Positions 1 to 10,112 are shown, numbered from the stretch's first letter. The stretch: 64,000 bases of DNA from Vibrio sp. SCSIO 43135 (GCF_023716665.1 NZ_CP071859.1:3038001-3102000), one strand, 5' to 3'. A program made the numbers and translations. Notes: generated by a model from the sequence alone, not told the origin.

Positions 1-332
1 CCAAGGGCTTTCGCTTTGTTTTGAACAGCGTGAATAACCTGTTCTAACGCCTCGCATTTGAGCACTTGCTCCTGCAGATCCATAAACTCATGGAAAGTGC
101 GATCGTTGTTTTTCGCCATCGACATTAGAGCCGTGATTTCTTCTTCCAGCTCTTCAATGCGCTGCCTTTGACGATTCATTTGTAAATGAACTAAGGACAC
201 TGCGCCTTGTTCTTGATTCGGTATTGCTAGCCTATCGACTAACTCTCTGCGATGCTGGAAGAAATCTGGATTATCCTTCAGGAATTCGGCCACAATTTCT
301 TCGGTCAGCGCCGTCACTTCAATATCAGACAA
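1..332 (-). CDS. DUF484 family protein (N-terminal part, cut by window edge)
   Basis: The minus strand reads an open frame from position 332 to the window edge, so only about the first 110 residues are present. The start is probably TTG: the frame begins TTG-TCT-GAT-ATT and is preceded by AAAGGAACG at good spacing, and no in-frame ATG fits as well. The visible protein begins with acidic residues, then has a DFFQHR-like stretch and a long Arg/Glu-rich helix, typical of DUF484 proteins. These are encoded just after dapF in many gammaproteobacteria (the dapF-DUF484-xerC order). It starts 21 bp after the dapF stop and is probably cotranscribed. The molecular function of the family is not established; a GAF-like fold is usually predicted. 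Confidence 0.8.
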   Translation of the reverse strand, partial: MSDIEVTALTEEIVAEFLKDNPDFFQHRRELVDRLAIPNQEQGAVSLVHLQMNRQRQRIEELEEEITALMSMAKNNDRTFHEFMDLQEQVLKCEALEQVIHAVQNKAKAL

Positions 333-353
333 AATCGTTCCTTTCGCTAACGA

Positions 354-1184
354 TTAACAAGACAATTGACCGTCAAACACATGTGTCGCAGGGCCAGTCA
401 TATACAAGGGTTTTCCAGGGCCTTGCCACTGAATCTTCAGGTCACCGCCTGGTAGGCTAACTTTCACAGAGGAATCTAATAGCCCCTGAACAATACCTAC
501 CGCAACCGCACCACATGCTCCGCTGCCACAAGCTTGAGTTTCACCCGCACCGCGCTCGTATACTCGTAAGCGTACTTCTTCTCGGTTAACCACTTGCATG
601 AAGCCCGCGTTTACACGCTCAGGAAAACGCTCGTGTGACTCAAGCAGAGGCCCTAAGTTATCAACATCAGCGGTATCAACATCATCAACCACAGTCACCA
701 CATGAGGGTTACCCATGCTCACTGCACCGCAGAACAAGGTGTGCTCATCGGTACGTAAAATATAGGTTTTTTCTGTCTGTTTTGCTTTGAAAGGGATCTT
801 AGAAGGTTCAAATTCCGGTACACCCATGTTTACCGTGACTTGATCATCTTCTTCAATATTCAGCACCATTTTGCCTTTTTTAGTGCTGACATTAATGCTG
901 AACTTATTCGTTAAGCCTTTCATACGAACGAATCGAGCGAAGCAACGTGCACCATTGCCGCACTGCTCTACTTCACTGCCATCCGCATTAAAGATTCGAT
1001 AATGAAAATCTGTTTCTGGGTCATACGGTGCTTCTACAATCAGAAGCTGGTCAAAGCCAACACCGGTATGACGATCCGCCAAGCGGCGGATCAAATCAGG
1101 GGAAAAAAAGATGTTTTGCGTAATGCAGTCCACGACCATGAAGTCATTACCCAAACCATGCATTTTAGAAAAATGGAAATGCAT
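354..1184 (-). CDS. dapF: diaminopimelate epimerase
   Basis: DapF interconverts LL- and meso-diaminopimelate in the cytoplasm, the last step before meso-DAP goes to peptidoglycan or to LysA for lysine. The protein begins [15 protein letters not shown], the typical family N-terminus. It carries both catalytic cysteine regions, EQCGNGARC near residue 70 and ACGSGACG near residue 215. At 276 residues it has the usual family length. A longer frame opens at 1211, but that start would overlap the end of lysA; the ATG at 1184 leaves a 10-bp gap and gives the conserved N-terminus, so I chose it. It lies between lysA and a DUF484 gene in a minus-strand operon. Confidence 0.96.
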   Translation of the reverse strand: MHFHFSKMHGLGNDFMVVDCITQNIFFSPDLIRRLADRHTGVGFDQLLIVEAPYDPETDFHYRIFNADGSEVEQCGNGARCFARFVRMKGLTNKFSINVSTKKGKMVLNIEEDDQVTVNMGVPEFEPSKIPFKAKQTEKTYILRTDEHTLFCGAVSMGNPHVVTVVDDVDTADVDNLGPLLESHERFPERVNAGFMQVVNREEVRLRVYERGAGETQACGSGACGAVAVGIVQGLLDSSVKVSLPGGDLKIQWQGPGKPLYMTGPATHVFDGQLSC

Positions 1185-1194
1185 AATGCTCCAA

Positions 1195-2448
1195 TTACTC
1201 CGGAAGGACACTTTCTAGAGCCCAAAGGCTCGATAACTCTTCACGCTGGCGGACTAAATGAGTCTTGTCACCATCGACCATCACTTCAGCAACGCGCGTA
1301 CGAGTATTGTAGTTCGATGACATCACAAAGCCGTATGCACCCGCAGAGCGAACCGCCAATAGGTCGTTTTCTTGAAGTACTAGTGAACGGTCTTTACCTA
1401 GGAAATCACCCGTCTCACAAATAGGGCCCACAAGATCATAAGTCGATGCTTCACCTTCACGAGGAACGACGGGAACAATATCTTGCCACGCTTGGTAAAG
1501 CGCAGGACGCATCAGATCGTTCATTGCTGCATCAATGATGGCAAAATTCTTATGCTCTGTATGCTTGAGGAACTCAACTTTCGTCAGCAGAACCCCTGCG
1601 TTTGCAGCGATGGCACGGCCCGGCTCAAAAATCAGTTCAAGGTCTTGGTGGTTTTCCAATCGTGCCAACAACGCTTTCGCATAATCAGAAGGCTGAGGAG
1701 GTAACTCATCACGATAAACAACGCCTAAGCCACCGCCTACATCTAAGTGCTTAATGTTTACACCGTGTGCTTTTAGGTCGTCGATCAAAGCCAATAGGCG
1801 ATCAGTCGCATCAATGAATGGTTCGATGTCTGTTAGTTGAGAGCCGATATGACAATCAATGCCTTGAACATCTAGATTTGGTAACCCTTGTGCAAACTGA
1901 TACACAGCAGGGGCACGGTCAAAAGCAATACCAAATTTATTATCACGTAAACCCGTCGAGATATAAGGGTGAGTATTCGCGTCCACATCTGGGTTAATAC
2001 GCAGAGAAATCGGCGCAGTCACACCCAGCTCACCAGCTACTTTGTTTAGTCGCTCTAGCTCAGGCTCAGACTCAACATTGAAACACTTAATTTTCAGTTC
2101 CAGTGCACGTTTCATTTCGGCTTCGGTTTTACCGACACCAGAGAACACGACTTTCGATGCATCACCGCCCGCCGCAATCACACGCTCTAGCTCACCGCCA
2201 GAAACGATATCAAAACCAGATCCTAGACGTGCTAGCGCATTCAAAACGCCTAAGTTTGAGTTCGCTTTTACTGCGTAACACACTAAATGTGGATGGTCTC
2301 CAACCGATTTATCAAACGCATTCCAGTGACGCTCAAGCGTAGCACGCGAATACACATAGAGTGGCGTGCCGTATTGCTCTGCGATGCTGGTTAGCGAAAC
2401 ATTCTCAGCCCAGAGTTGGCCATCATCCTGATAGTTGAAGTAATCCAA
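1195..2448 (-). CDS. lysA: diaminopimelate decarboxylase
   Basis: LysA decarboxylates meso-diaminopimelate to L-lysine using pyridoxal phosphate. The 417-residue protein has the fold-III PLP barrel signatures: the cofactor lysine in CYAVKANSN near residue 60, HIGSQ near residue 200, the glycine loop DVGGGLG, the phosphate-binding EPGR motif, and a C-terminal CETGD/AGAYG region that completes the active site across the dimer. The length is normal for the family. It sits between the small lipoprotein gene lptM upstream and dapF downstream (10-bp gap), all on the minus strand, so lysine and DAP enzymes are expressed together. Confidence 0.96.
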   Translation of the reverse strand: MDYFNYQDDGQLWAENVSLTSIAEQYGTPLYVYSRATLERHWNAFDKSVGDHPHLVCYAVKANSNLGVLNALARLGSGFDIVSGGELERVIAAGGDASKVVFSGVGKTEAEMKRALELKIKCFNVESEPELERLNKVAGELGVTAPISLRINPDVDANTHPYISTGLRDNKFGIAFDRAPAVYQFAQGLPNLDVQGIDCHIGSQLTDIEPFIDATDRLLALIDDLKAHGVNIKHLDVGGGLGVVYRDELPPQPSDYAKALLARLENHQDLELIFEPGRAIAANAGVLLTKVEFLKHTEHKNFAIIDAAMNDLMRPALYQAWQDIVPVVPREGEASTYDLVGPICETGDFLGKDRSLVLQENDLLAVRSAGAYGFVMSSNYNTRTRVAEVMVDGDKTHLVRQREELSSLWALESVLPE

Positions 2449-2485
2449 AATTCTTTCCCTTATAAATTCGACTTGTCAGTATAAA

Positions 2486-2602
2486 TTATTGAGCTTGCTC
2501 ATTCTGCGGTGCATCTTCTGGCATGTAAAGCGGACCAGTTTGACCACAGCCGGCTAACGCCAAAACTGAGAACATAAATAGTGCTACAACGTATTTTTTC
2601 AT
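2486..2602 (-). CDS. lptM: small lipoprotein LptM (YifL)
   Basis: This is a 38-residue lipoprotein. It has a Lys-Lys N-terminus, a hydrophobic helix and a lipobox ending LALAGC, so Cys19 should be lipidated. The mature part starts CGQTGPLYMP, matching the conserved CGxxGPLYxP signature of the YifL family. In E. coli the protein was renamed LptM and stabilises the LPS translocon subunit LptD. A much longer frame runs upstream to 2845, but it crosses the divergent cyaY gene; the ATG at 2602 is the only start that gives a lipoprotein signal. It leads the lptM-lysA-dapF operon and is divergent from cyaY, as in enterobacteria. Confidence 0.9.
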   Translation of the reverse strand: MKKYVVALFMFSVLALAGCGQTGPLYMPEDAPQNEQAQ

Positions 2603-2677
2603 TTTGCTTTTCGTGATTATTAATTCAATGCCCCCTATAATCGCACCACACTCAGGAAAAGCAATAGGATAGAAAGG

Positions 2678-2992
2678 ATGAACGATACTGAATTTCATCA
2701 ACTGGTAGATGCACAGATGCAAATCATCGAAGAAGCAATTGATGATTCTGGTGCAGACGTCGATTACGAGACCACAGGTAACGTAATGACACTGGAGTTT
2801 GACGACCGTAGTCAGATCATCATCAACCGCCAAGAGCCGATGCATGAAATTTGGTTAGCGTCTAAATCTGGTGGCTTTCACTTCAAGCTTATTGAAGATA
2901 AATGGACATGTTCCAAGACTGGCCTAGAGCTGTTTGAAATGGTCAAGCAGGAGTGCGTTAAGCACGCGGGCGAAGAGATCGACTGGGTTTAA
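2678..2992 (+). CDS. cyaY: frataxin-like protein CyaY
   Basis: CyaY is the bacterial frataxin, a small acidic cytoplasmic protein that binds iron and modulates the IscS/IscU iron-sulfur assembly machine. The 104-residue product has the acidic first helix (QIIEEAIDDSG), the strand VMTLEFDD and the conserved PMHEIWLASKSGGFHF core, ending with a second helix. The length matches the family. It is transcribed away from lptM-lysA-dapF with about 75 bp between the starts, and ends just before a bidirectional terminator shared with cyaA. Confidence 0.96.
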   Translation: MNDTEFHQLVDAQMQIIEEAIDDSGADVDYETTGNVMTLEFDDRSQIIINRQEPMHEIWLASKSGGFHFKLIEDKWTCSKTGLELFEMVKQECVKHAGEEIDWV

Positions 2993-3001
2993 GCCCAAAA
3001 T

Positions 3002-3028
3002 AAAAAAGAGCGCCTAGCGCTCTTTTTT
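3002..3028. terminator. bidirectional terminator between cyaY and cyaA
   Basis: A 12-bp stem, AAAAAAGAGCGC with GCGCTCTTTTTT, around a 3-nt loop. It has a T-run on both strands, so it can end both cyaY (+) and cyaA (-), which converge here. Confidence 0.9.
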
Positions 3029-3045
3029 ATTATTCGTTGTTTTAG

Positions 3046-5574
3046 CTAAGCATTCACTGCCCGTGATGGCTTAGAATACGTGGCGTTATCATTGCGATAA
3101 GGCACGATATAGCTCTCACCTTCTTCTGGGTGCACAATCTGGTAATACTGTGGCAGGTTAAAGTTAATCAACTTAGAAGACACACTGTTGCCATCTTTCA
3201 CTGAAGTGTAAAAACTATTTACACTCGAGATCATCTCATCTTTCTCACCACTGAACTGGTGGTAGACCTCAATTTGGTTTGACTCGTCCAACACGTAAAT
3301 GTTGAATCCTTTCTCCGTGTCTTCAAAGAAGAACTGCACTAGGCCTTCACTCGCAAAACCATCCACAATTTCCGGTAGCTGGAAGTCCTGCTCTTTATCG
3401 AGCATTAATAGTGGCGAGCCTTTCAACTTGTTAGTTGAGATACTACGGTAGAAATCGACTGAATTTTCCAACTTCTGTACAGACACGCCGCGGCGTTCGA
3501 AGAACAACCCATACATTTGCTCAGCAATACGAATCGCTTTAAAGCGGCGACGCTTCTCCTGCTCGACCGGTTTTAAACGCAGATCGATACATTCAGCCAG
3601 CAGTTGATACACCATATTACGCATCACACCGCGTAGGTTTTTGCTGTAGCAGAACACATCAACCGATTCCGGCGGTAGCGCATCTTGGTGCATCTTACCT
3701 AGGATAGTTTTCAATGCGTCCAACATCGCGGTTTCGCCCTTGAAATGCAGCGTTCGAACTTCATGCCATGAGTTGCGATACACCAAATCAACGCTGCCAA
3801 CTAAACTCTTATGTTCAGGACCAAAACTAAAAATATCCGTCGTTTTCAAATCCACTTTAAGCGACTTACCGCTTAACTCAGCAGTTGGGTCATTTTCAAA
3901 GTTGATGAACATGGCAAGTTGGCTAATTTCACACGGACTTGCTAGCGCCTGCATACTCGGGCGTCGTTTGCGTAGCGAGAAGGTGTTACGCAAGTCACTC
4001 ACCATTTGGTAGAACTTATCGATGTCGAGGTGTGCATCACGTACAACTGAGTGTAAACGAGTGGATTCAGTGATCATGCCATTGAAGAACGACCACGCCA
4101 CCAACTTACTTAGGTATTCGTTATGCTCTAGGTTTGGCTGGCCAATAATGCGGTGCGGGATAAGAGGTTGTTTATACAGATACCAACCCGGCTGATTTGT
4201 ACCACCTTCCCTCACTTCGATGAAGGTTAAATCTGGCTCATGAAGATCTGGTGAGATCTGCGGGTTCAGCAGTGTCACTTTACCCGGAAGTACCTCAAAC
4301 GCAGCATACAGCTTACGAGCAAGAATACTGATGTCTTGTGGGCTGATAGCAGAGGTAATATCGTTGCGACGTGCAAATTGAATCAAGTTACGGTAACTCA
4401 GCATCAACGCGTCGAGCAACGCATGGTGTACAACTTTAACCTGCTCTACTTTCCAATTACGACGATCGTCTAACTCCATAATCGTCGTTTGATCCCAGTC
4501 CCACTTCTGTACCATGTCAGTTAGGGCCTCACGTCGCCAAGCGACAGAACCAATACCAGGTTCTCGAGAGAGCTTCTCGTGAGTTTTAAGGTAGAAACAA
4601 CGACGGACTAAGTCTAAACGAGTACTATCACCGATACGTTCTAAATATCGAGTCACTTTTTCCAGCATTAAGTAGTACGCGTCCATCCCATAAAGATCAG
4701 GCTCATGAGCGAAGAAACGACGCTTAGTATCAATGCTTAATAGTTGCGTGTGGGGGTACTCCCACGAATACGCCTCTAGCAAAATGGCTTTCAGTACCGA
4801 CTTATATGGTGAATCGATACTCTTATACAGCTGCCAAAGGTTTGAGCCGAAGTATTCTTCTGCTGGGATACGGTTTAAACGACCAAAGTCGATCCATTCA
4901 CTACAGTTGATGTAGCCCTTCCCGCATAAGTCTTCTACGTATTCGTCGTAGCACTCTTCCATTTCTGGTGGCACGATTTGCCACAACAAACGTTGCCCCG
5001 CTAAACGGACAGCAGAGCGGTAAAATTCATCAAGTAACAGTAAGTGCTGAGAAGAACCACAGTTATCACCCGTCATCTCTTCTGAATGGTTGCTTTTGAA
5101 ACGCTCTTCATCCATTAAGAAGAAGTTAGCTTCTACACCTTGGCTTTTCGCCCAATCGGTGATCAGCAAGCACTTATTGGTCAAACTATCCCGTTGTTCG
5201 CAGGTCATCGTAGGGGATACGCACACCCAAATATCTAGATCACTCGAGGTACTTTGACCAATTGATGAAGTACTACCCATGGTATACAAGCCAAGAATCG
5301 CTGGTGCTTGGGCACTTTCTAACTCCTGACCTATGGTTAGCTGGGTATCTTCAACGAATTGCTGTTGAACATCATTAAACTGCAAGCCAAATACGCCGAA
5401 TGGAACATCAGAATCGTAATAGCCGGGAATAATAGGATGATTGAAGTGAAGCAATGCAGGAATGAGGTGGAATACACGTTGGCTTTGCAAATCCATAAGC
5501 GCAAGCGCACGTTCAATACGCTGCTGATTTAGATTATCTAATCGTTGGATTAAAGTCTTCGTGTAAGCCTGCAA
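3046..5574 (-). CDS. cyaA: class I adenylate cyclase
   Basis: CyaA makes cAMP, the ligand of CRP, from ATP. The N-terminal catalytic half has the nucleotidyltransferase signature GSTSSIGQSTSSDLDIWVC near residues 95-115; the C-terminal half is the regulatory region linked to the sugar phosphotransferase system. The frame extends to an ATG at 5640, but I place the start at a TTG at 5574. That TTG is preceded by AAGGA at ideal spacing and gives the family N-terminus (L/M-QAYTKTLIQRLD), 842 residues in all. E. coli cyaA also starts with TTG, which limits its translation. It is divergent from hemC, the usual gammaproteobacterial arrangement. Confidence 0.94.
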   Translation of the reverse strand: MQAYTKTLIQRLDNLNQQRIERALALMDLQSQRVFHLIPALLHFNHPIIPGYYDSDVPFGVFGLQFNDVQQQFVEDTQLTIGQELESAQAPAILGLYTMGSTSSIGQSTSSDLDIWVCVSPTMTCEQRDSLTNKCLLITDWAKSQGVEANFFLMDEERFKSNHSEEMTGDNCGSSQHLLLLDEFYRSAVRLAGQRLLWQIVPPEMEECYDEYVEDLCGKGYINCSEWIDFGRLNRIPAEEYFGSNLWQLYKSIDSPYKSVLKAILLEAYSWEYPHTQLLSIDTKRRFFAHEPDLYGMDAYYLMLEKVTRYLERIGDSTRLDLVRRCFYLKTHEKLSREPGIGSVAWRREALTDMVQKWDWDQTTIMELDDRRNWKVEQVKVVHHALLDALMLSYRNLIQFARRNDITSAISPQDISILARKLYAAFEVLPGKVTLLNPQISPDLHEPDLTFIEVREGGTNQPGWYLYKQPLIPHRIIGQPNLEHNEYLSKLVAWSFFNGMITESTRLHSVVRDAHLDIDKFYQMVSDLRNTFSLRKRRPSMQALASPCEISQLAMFINFENDPTAELSGKSLKVDLKTTDIFSFGPEHKSLVGSVDLVYRNSWHEVRTLHFKGETAMLDALKTILGKMHQDALPPESVDVFCYSKNLRGVMRNMVYQLLAECIDLRLKPVEQEKRRRFKAIRIAEQMYGLFFERRGVSVQKLENSVDFYRSISTNKLKGSPLLMLDKEQDFQLPEIVDGFASEGLVQFFFEDTEKGFNIYVLDESNQIEVYHQFSGEKDEMISSVNSFYTSVKDGNSVSSKLINFNLPQYYQIVHPEEGESYIVPYRNDNATYSKPSRAVNA

Positions 5575-5642
5575 GGTTAATTCCTTGATTGAATTATAAT
5601 TTTGCGATTTTGATGATAAATCCATCAAAAGCACTGACAAAA

Positions 5643-5658
5643 CGTGATCAATTTAACA
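5643..5658. promoter_or_regulatory. candidate CRP site in the cyaA-hemC intergenic region
   Basis: CGTGATCAATTTAACA matches the CRP consensus TGTGA-N6-TCACA at 8 of 10 positions. It lies about 70 bp upstream of the TTG start of cyaA. CRP repression of cyaA is known in E. coli, so autoregulation is plausible here but unproven. The remaining intergenic DNA to 5960 is AT-rich and should hold the divergent cyaA and hemC promoters; I could not assign their -35/-10 boxes with confidence. Confidence 0.4.
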
Positions 5659-5960
5659 CTTTTTTTTGTGTTGGTAAAGAATTGAGCCACAGAAGATAAA
5701 GCCGCTCTATCTCCATCTTTTGCCTTATTTATTTTTTACATAGTGTCGTAGCTAACTGCCTTTTCTAATAATAGCCTATTTTACAAACGAGAGGTTAATC
5801 ACACTATTTTGACCAAAGTCTACTAAACGGTCATCAATTTTTCATCACAGCGATCTAGTAGTAAGACTTTCTTTTTTGGAATGGTACGATTAGTGTAATC
5901 CGTATCCGTTAGCAGGCGATTTCGCTTGTATGACACCAGTTTCGATCAATAGAGAACCTT

Positions 5961-6899
5961 ATGACACAACCAGCCCCAATCCGAATCGCGACGCGTAAAA
6001 GCCCACTAGCTCTTTGGCAAGCACACTACGTTAAAGACGCATTACAAGCTGCTCACCCTGGTTTGGAAGTTGAGTTAGTCACTATGGTCACAAAAGGTGA
6101 CATCATTCTAGATACCCCTCTAGCCAAAGTGGGTGGAAAAGGCCTATTCGTAAAAGAGCTGGAAGTGGCGATGCTAGAAGGTCGTGCCGATTTAGCGGTT
6201 CACTCTATGAAAGACGTACCTGTAGACTTTCCAGAAGGGTTGGGGTTAGTCACGATCTGTGAACGTGAAGATCCTCGCGATGCGTTTGTCTCAAATACCT
6301 ACAACAACATTGATGAACTTCCTCAAGGCGCCACTGTGGGCACTTGTAGCTTACGCCGTCAATGTCAATTGAAAGAATACCGCCCTGACCTGATCATCAA
6401 AGAGTTGCGTGGCAATGTGGGAACTCGCTTGGGTAAGCTCGATGCGGGTGAATACGACGCTATTATTCTTGCCGCAGCAGGCCTAAAGCGCCTAGAACTG
6501 GAAGAGCGTATTCGCAGCTTTATTGAACCAGAACAATCATTGCCAGCGGTTGGACAAGGTGCTGTAGGTATTGAATGTCGCCTAGATGATGAGCGTTTAC
6601 ATAAGTTACTTGAGCCACTCAATCACGCAGATACCGCCGATCGCGTACTCTGTGAGCGTGCAATGAACTTAACTCTAGAAGGTGGCTGTCAGGTACCAAT
6701 CGGCAGTTACTCATTATTGGAAGGCAACGATATCTGGCTACGTGCTTTAGTCGGTGAACCTGATGGCTCATTAATCGTTCGCGGTGAAATTCGTGGACCA
6801 CGTCAAGATGCCGAAAAGCTAGGTGTAACACTCGCTAACCAACTGCTAGACGATGGCGCGAAAGACATCCTAACTCGACTCTACTCTGAGCACGAGTAA
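5961..6899 (+). CDS. hemC: hydroxymethylbilane synthase (porphobilinogen deaminase)
   Basis: HemC joins four porphobilinogen molecules into hydroxymethylbilane, using a covalently bound dipyrromethane cofactor. The protein has the N-terminal [14 protein letters not shown], the HSMKDVP motif near residue 80, the GTCSLRRQ region near 130 and the cofactor-cysteine segment EGGCQVPIG near residue 240. At 312 residues it has the family length. It is the first gene of hemC-hemD-hemX-hemY, with only 5 bp to hemD, and is divergent from cyaA. Confidence 0.97.
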   Translation: MTQPAPIRIATRKSPLALWQAHYVKDALQAAHPGLEVELVTMVTKGDIILDTPLAKVGGKGLFVKELEVAMLEGRADLAVHSMKDVPVDFPEGLGLVTICEREDPRDAFVSNTYNNIDELPQGATVGTCSLRRQCQLKEYRPDLIIKELRGNVGTRLGKLDAGEYDAIILAAAGLKRLELEERIRSFIEPEQSLPAVGQGAVGIECRLDDERLHKLLEPLNHADTADRVLCERAMNLTLEGGCQVPIGSYSLLEGNDIWLRALVGEPDGSLIVRGEIRGPRQDAEKLGVTLANQLLDDGAKDILTRLYSEHE

Positions 6900-6904
6900 T
6901 CGTT

Positions 6905-7660
6905 ATGACGGTATTGGTGACACGCCCTGACAGACAAGGGCGTCAGCTGTGCCAACTACTTGCGGATGTGGGTATTGAAAGTATCCATCATCCGCTCATT
7001 ACTATTGAGCCCGAGCCTAAATTAGAGCAGCTCAGCGGCAAGCTCGGCACCTTCGATATTGTCATTGCTGTTAGCCAACATGCAGTGACCTACGCTCACC
7101 AAGCTATCTCTAGCCTTCAAAAAAACTGGCCAACCACACCTCTATACCTTGCCGTTGGTCAAAAAACCGCACAGATTTTAAGCAAAGCCTCACAGCAATC
7201 AGTAAACTACCCTCATATCAGTGATAGTGAGCATTTACTGGCTATGGAGGAGCTAGGCTCAGTCGCAGATAAAAGAATCTTGATCCTACGGGGCAATGGT
7301 GGACGTGAGCTCATTTTCGATACGCTTGTTTCGCGTAAAGCTCATGTGGAATATCAGCAAGTGTATCGGAGAATCAACCTCCCGTTCATGTCAGAGCCAA
7401 CGGTTAGTCACTGGCAAAGCAACGACGTAGATACCCTAATTATTACCAGTAGTGGGCAACTTGAGCACCTATACAACCAGATAGATGCCCTCTACCACAG
7501 CTGGCTTCACGCTCTACTTCTCGTGGTACCCAGTGAACGCATTGCGGCAGATGCAAAAAAAATGGGCTTTAACCATATCATCAGCGCCAGTAGTGCAAGC
7601 AATCAGAACTTAATGGAAGCTCTCCAGCTCAAAGAACAGGACATACGCAATGACAAGTAA
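6905..7660 (+). CDS. hemD: uroporphyrinogen-III synthase
   Basis: HemD cyclises hydroxymethylbilane with inversion of ring D to give uroporphyrinogen III. The family is poorly conserved, but the start MTVLVTRPDRQG, the mid-protein LILRGNGGRE and the late TSSGQLEHL segment are typical, and the 251-residue length fits. It lies 5 bp after hemC, and its end overlaps the start of hemX by 11 bp, so translation is probably coupled along the operon. Confidence 0.94.
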   Translation: MTVLVTRPDRQGRQLCQLLADVGIESIHHPLITIEPEPKLEQLSGKLGTFDIVIAVSQHAVTYAHQAISSLQKNWPTTPLYLAVGQKTAQILSKASQQSVNYPHISDSEHLLAMEELGSVADKRILILRGNGGRELIFDTLVSRKAHVEYQQVYRRINLPFMSEPTVSHWQSNDVDTLIITSSGQLEHLYNQIDALYHSWLHALLLVVPSERIAADAKKMGFNHIISASSASNQNLMEALQLKEQDIRNDK

Positions 7661-8879
7661 AAAGAATAACGATCACGTTGAACCTGAAGATAACAAAACC
7701 CAAGAAACATCTCCGACTCCCAAGGTAGAGAATCACGAAGCTACCAAGCCAGAGAAAAACAAAGATACCAGCACCACAATTACCCCTGAGAGCACCCCAA
7801 AAGCACCTGCTGATACTTCGCATTCATCTCAGCAAGAAGCTATCCAAAAACAAGCCAAGCGAGGGGTGAAGCTGGGGGCGATAGCCATCGCGCTATCAGT
7901 AATATTTGGCAGCGGCCTTATGTTCCAGATGCAACAGCAAAACGCGCAATACGAGGCACAAATCGCCGCTCTACAAGCACAGCTTAAACAAGCTCAATCA
8001 AGCATGACATCAGACCTTTCGACAATCAAACAAGACACGATTTCTAAAGCCACTGAAGTAACTCACCGAGCGGAAACAATATTAACTCAGCAGCAGAAAA
8101 GTATTGAAAGCCTGCAGCTAGCAGTAGCGGATGTAAAAGGTCGCCGTCCGAACGACTGGTTACTTGCCGAAGCTGACTACCTTGTTAAACTCGCGGGCCG
8201 CAAACTCTTTTTAGAACAAGACGTGGTAAGCGCCACCAAGTTGATGGAGAGTGCCGACCAACGTATCGCTTCTCTAAACGATCCAAGTCTGGTTCCGCTA
8301 CGTAAAGCAATGGCCAATGACATTACGAAGTTGAAAACCGTGCCATTGATCGATCGCGATGGTTTGGTACTAAGACTCACTGCGCTTCAACAACAAGTAG
8401 ACGCTTTGCCGCTAGCCAATGCAATTTTGCCGGAGGCCCAAGTGGAAGAGAAACAAGTGGTGTCTCAAGATATCTATGATTGGAAAGATAACTTGATGAC
8501 CTCTCTAAAAGATTTCTCTGAAAACTTCATTACCTTCCGTACACGTGATGGCAACGTCATCCCATTGCTATCACCTCAACAACACTTCTACCTGAAAGAA
8601 AACGTCAAAGGAAAACTCGAAACAGCGATTAAAGCGGTTTACGACGAGCAAGGTGAAATTTATACCGCCTCTCTATCTACTGCACAGCAATGGTCAACAG
8701 CCTTCTTTAACAACGACGATAATGCCGTTATTGAATTCAATAAAGCGTTAGGGCAGCTTAGTGGGCAGAACATACAGGTTGAGTACCCAGTAAAACTACA
8801 AACTCAAAACGTATTAGCTGACGTCATTAATGAACGCTTACGCCGTGAAGTCACCACAATGATCACGGAGGAAAAATAA
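7650..8879 (+). CDS. hemX: HemX family membrane protein
   Basis: A 409-residue protein with a long hydrophilic Pro/Thr/Lys/Glu-rich N-terminus (about residues 1-70) and a single transmembrane helix near residues 74-92. A coiled coil rich in Gln and Ala follows, then a large periplasmic domain. This is the HemX family encoded after hemD. It is often annotated as uroporphyrin-III C-methyltransferase, but it lacks the SAM-binding methylase fold and the enzyme name is misleading. It overlaps hemD by 11 bp, and its TAA stop overlaps the ATG of hemY (TAATG). Confidence 0.9.
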   Translation: MTSKKNNDHVEPEDNKTQETSPTPKVENHEATKPEKNKDTSTTITPESTPKAPADTSHSSQQEAIQKQAKRGVKLGAIAIALSVIFGSGLMFQMQQQNAQYEAQIAALQAQLKQAQSSMTSDLSTIKQDTISKATEVTHRAETILTQQQKSIESLQLAVADVKGRRPNDWLLAEADYLVKLAGRKLFLEQDVVSATKLMESADQRIASLNDPSLVPLRKAMANDITKLKTVPLIDRDGLVLRLTALQQQVDALPLANAILPEAQVEEKQVVSQDIYDWKDNLMTSLKDFSENFITFRTRDGNVIPLLSPQQHFYLKENVKGKLETAIKAVYDEQGEIYTASLSTAQQWSTAFFNNDDNAVIEFNKALGQLSGQNIQVEYPVKLQTQNVLADVINERLRREVTTMITEEK

Positions 8880-10060
8880 TGTTCCGACTGATCTTTTTAT
8901 TCGTTGTCCTTGGAGCAGGGTTATTTGCCGGCACCCAATATGCTGGACAACAAGGTTATGTGCTTATATCCGTAGCCGATCAAACCATTGAAATGAGTGT
9001 GACAACTTTGGTGATCTTTGTGATCGCCACTCTAGCAGTGCTGTTTGGCCTAGAGTTCATTATTAAGAGGGCCTTAAGAGCAAGCTCCAGCACTTGGAAC
9101 TGGTTCAGCGTTCGCAAATTGAAGCGTTCTCGCCGTTATACTAACGAGGGTATCATCAAGCTATTGGAAGGGGATTGGAAAGCTGCGGAGAAGAAAGTCA
9201 CTCGGTGGTCTAATCATCATGATATGCCATTGTTATGTTATCTAGTCGCATCAGAAGCAGCACAAGGCATGGGGGACAAACAGAAACGAGACCATTACCT
9301 TGAGTTAGCAAGTCAGCAAGAAAACTCTCTGTTAGCCGTTGAACTGACCAAAGCAAAACAACAAGTGCGCGAGTCTGAGTTCAACCTTGCGTTTGATACC
9401 CTAACGACTCTAAAGAACAGCTACCCAAATAACAGCATCCTACTCAACTTGCTTAAAACGGTTTATATCGAACTAAAGCTTTGGCAACCATTGCTCGATT
9501 TACTACCTAAGCTCAGTAAGAGTAAGCTCATCGATAGTGAAGAGCTTCAAATACTTAGCCAAAGAGGCCAGTGTGGGCTTCTCTCGGATGTTGCTCAGCA
9601 ACAAGGCAGCGAAGGGCTAGTTAATCACTGGAATAGCTTGCCTAAAAAGGTGAAAACCGATCTTCACCTCATCGAATGCTTTGCCAAACAGCTTATGGCA
9701 CGTAAAGCTGATTCACAAGCGTACACCGTCGTCAAAGAAGCCATCAAAAAACACCCTAATTCAAGCCTGTATAACTTGCTACCAGAAATGAACTTATCGG
9801 ACTCACACCCTGTCGTAATCATGCTTGAAGGTTGTTTAAAGAAAGATGGTAACAACGCTCCAGCTCATAGCGCATTGGCTCAGTTCTATATGCGTGACGA
9901 GAATTGGGAACAAGCTCAACAGCACTTAGAGAAAGCGCTCTCTGTACGCTCAGACGTATCCGATTATGCGTACCTAGCAGACTGTTTAGAGAAGCAAAAC
10001 CTAACTAGAGCAGCTCATGAAGTCTCACGCAAAGCTTTGACCTTAGCAAGCTCAAGCTAA
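8879..10060 (+). CDS. hemY: HemY, membrane TPR protein of the haem operon
   Basis: A 393-residue inner-membrane protein with two N-terminal hydrophobic helices (about residues 1-22 and 41-62), followed by basic residues and a cytoplasmic array of tetratricopeptide-like helices to the C-terminus. It matches the HemY_N/TPR family that ends hemCDXY operons; this is not the protoporphyrinogen oxidase called HemY in Bacillus. Its exact role is unsettled; it is thought to scaffold late haem-pathway enzymes. The ATG overlaps the hemX stop by one base. A terminator follows 20 bp downstream. Confidence 0.92.
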   Translation: MFRLIFLFVVLGAGLFAGTQYAGQQGYVLISVADQTIEMSVTTLVIFVIATLAVLFGLEFIIKRALRASSSTWNWFSVRKLKRSRRYTNEGIIKLLEGDWKAAEKKVTRWSNHHDMPLLCYLVASEAAQGMGDKQKRDHYLELASQQENSLLAVELTKAKQQVRESEFNLAFDTLTTLKNSYPNNSILLNLLKTVYIELKLWQPLLDLLPKLSKSKLIDSEELQILSQRGQCGLLSDVAQQQGSEGLVNHWNSLPKKVKTDLHLIECFAKQLMARKADSQAYTVVKEAIKKHPNSSLYNLLPEMNLSDSHPVVIMLEGCLKKDGNNAPAHSALAQFYMRDENWEQAQQHLEKALSVRSDVSDYAYLADCLEKQNLTRAAHEVSRKALTLASSS

Positions 10061-10080
10061 GCGATAGTTCATAATCTACT

Positions 10081-10112
10081 AGGCCGATGCTCATGTATCG
10101 GCCTTTTTTATC
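10081..10112 (+). terminator. terminator of hemCDXY
   Basis: An 8-bp stem, AGGCCGAT with ATCGGCCT, followed by TTTTTT directly after hemY. Confidence 0.88.

Noticed and set aside
2486-2845. A 119-codon version of the lipoprotein frame
   Set aside because: The upstream part overlaps the divergent cyaY gene and would bury the signal peptide; the 38-codon form has a proper lipobox.
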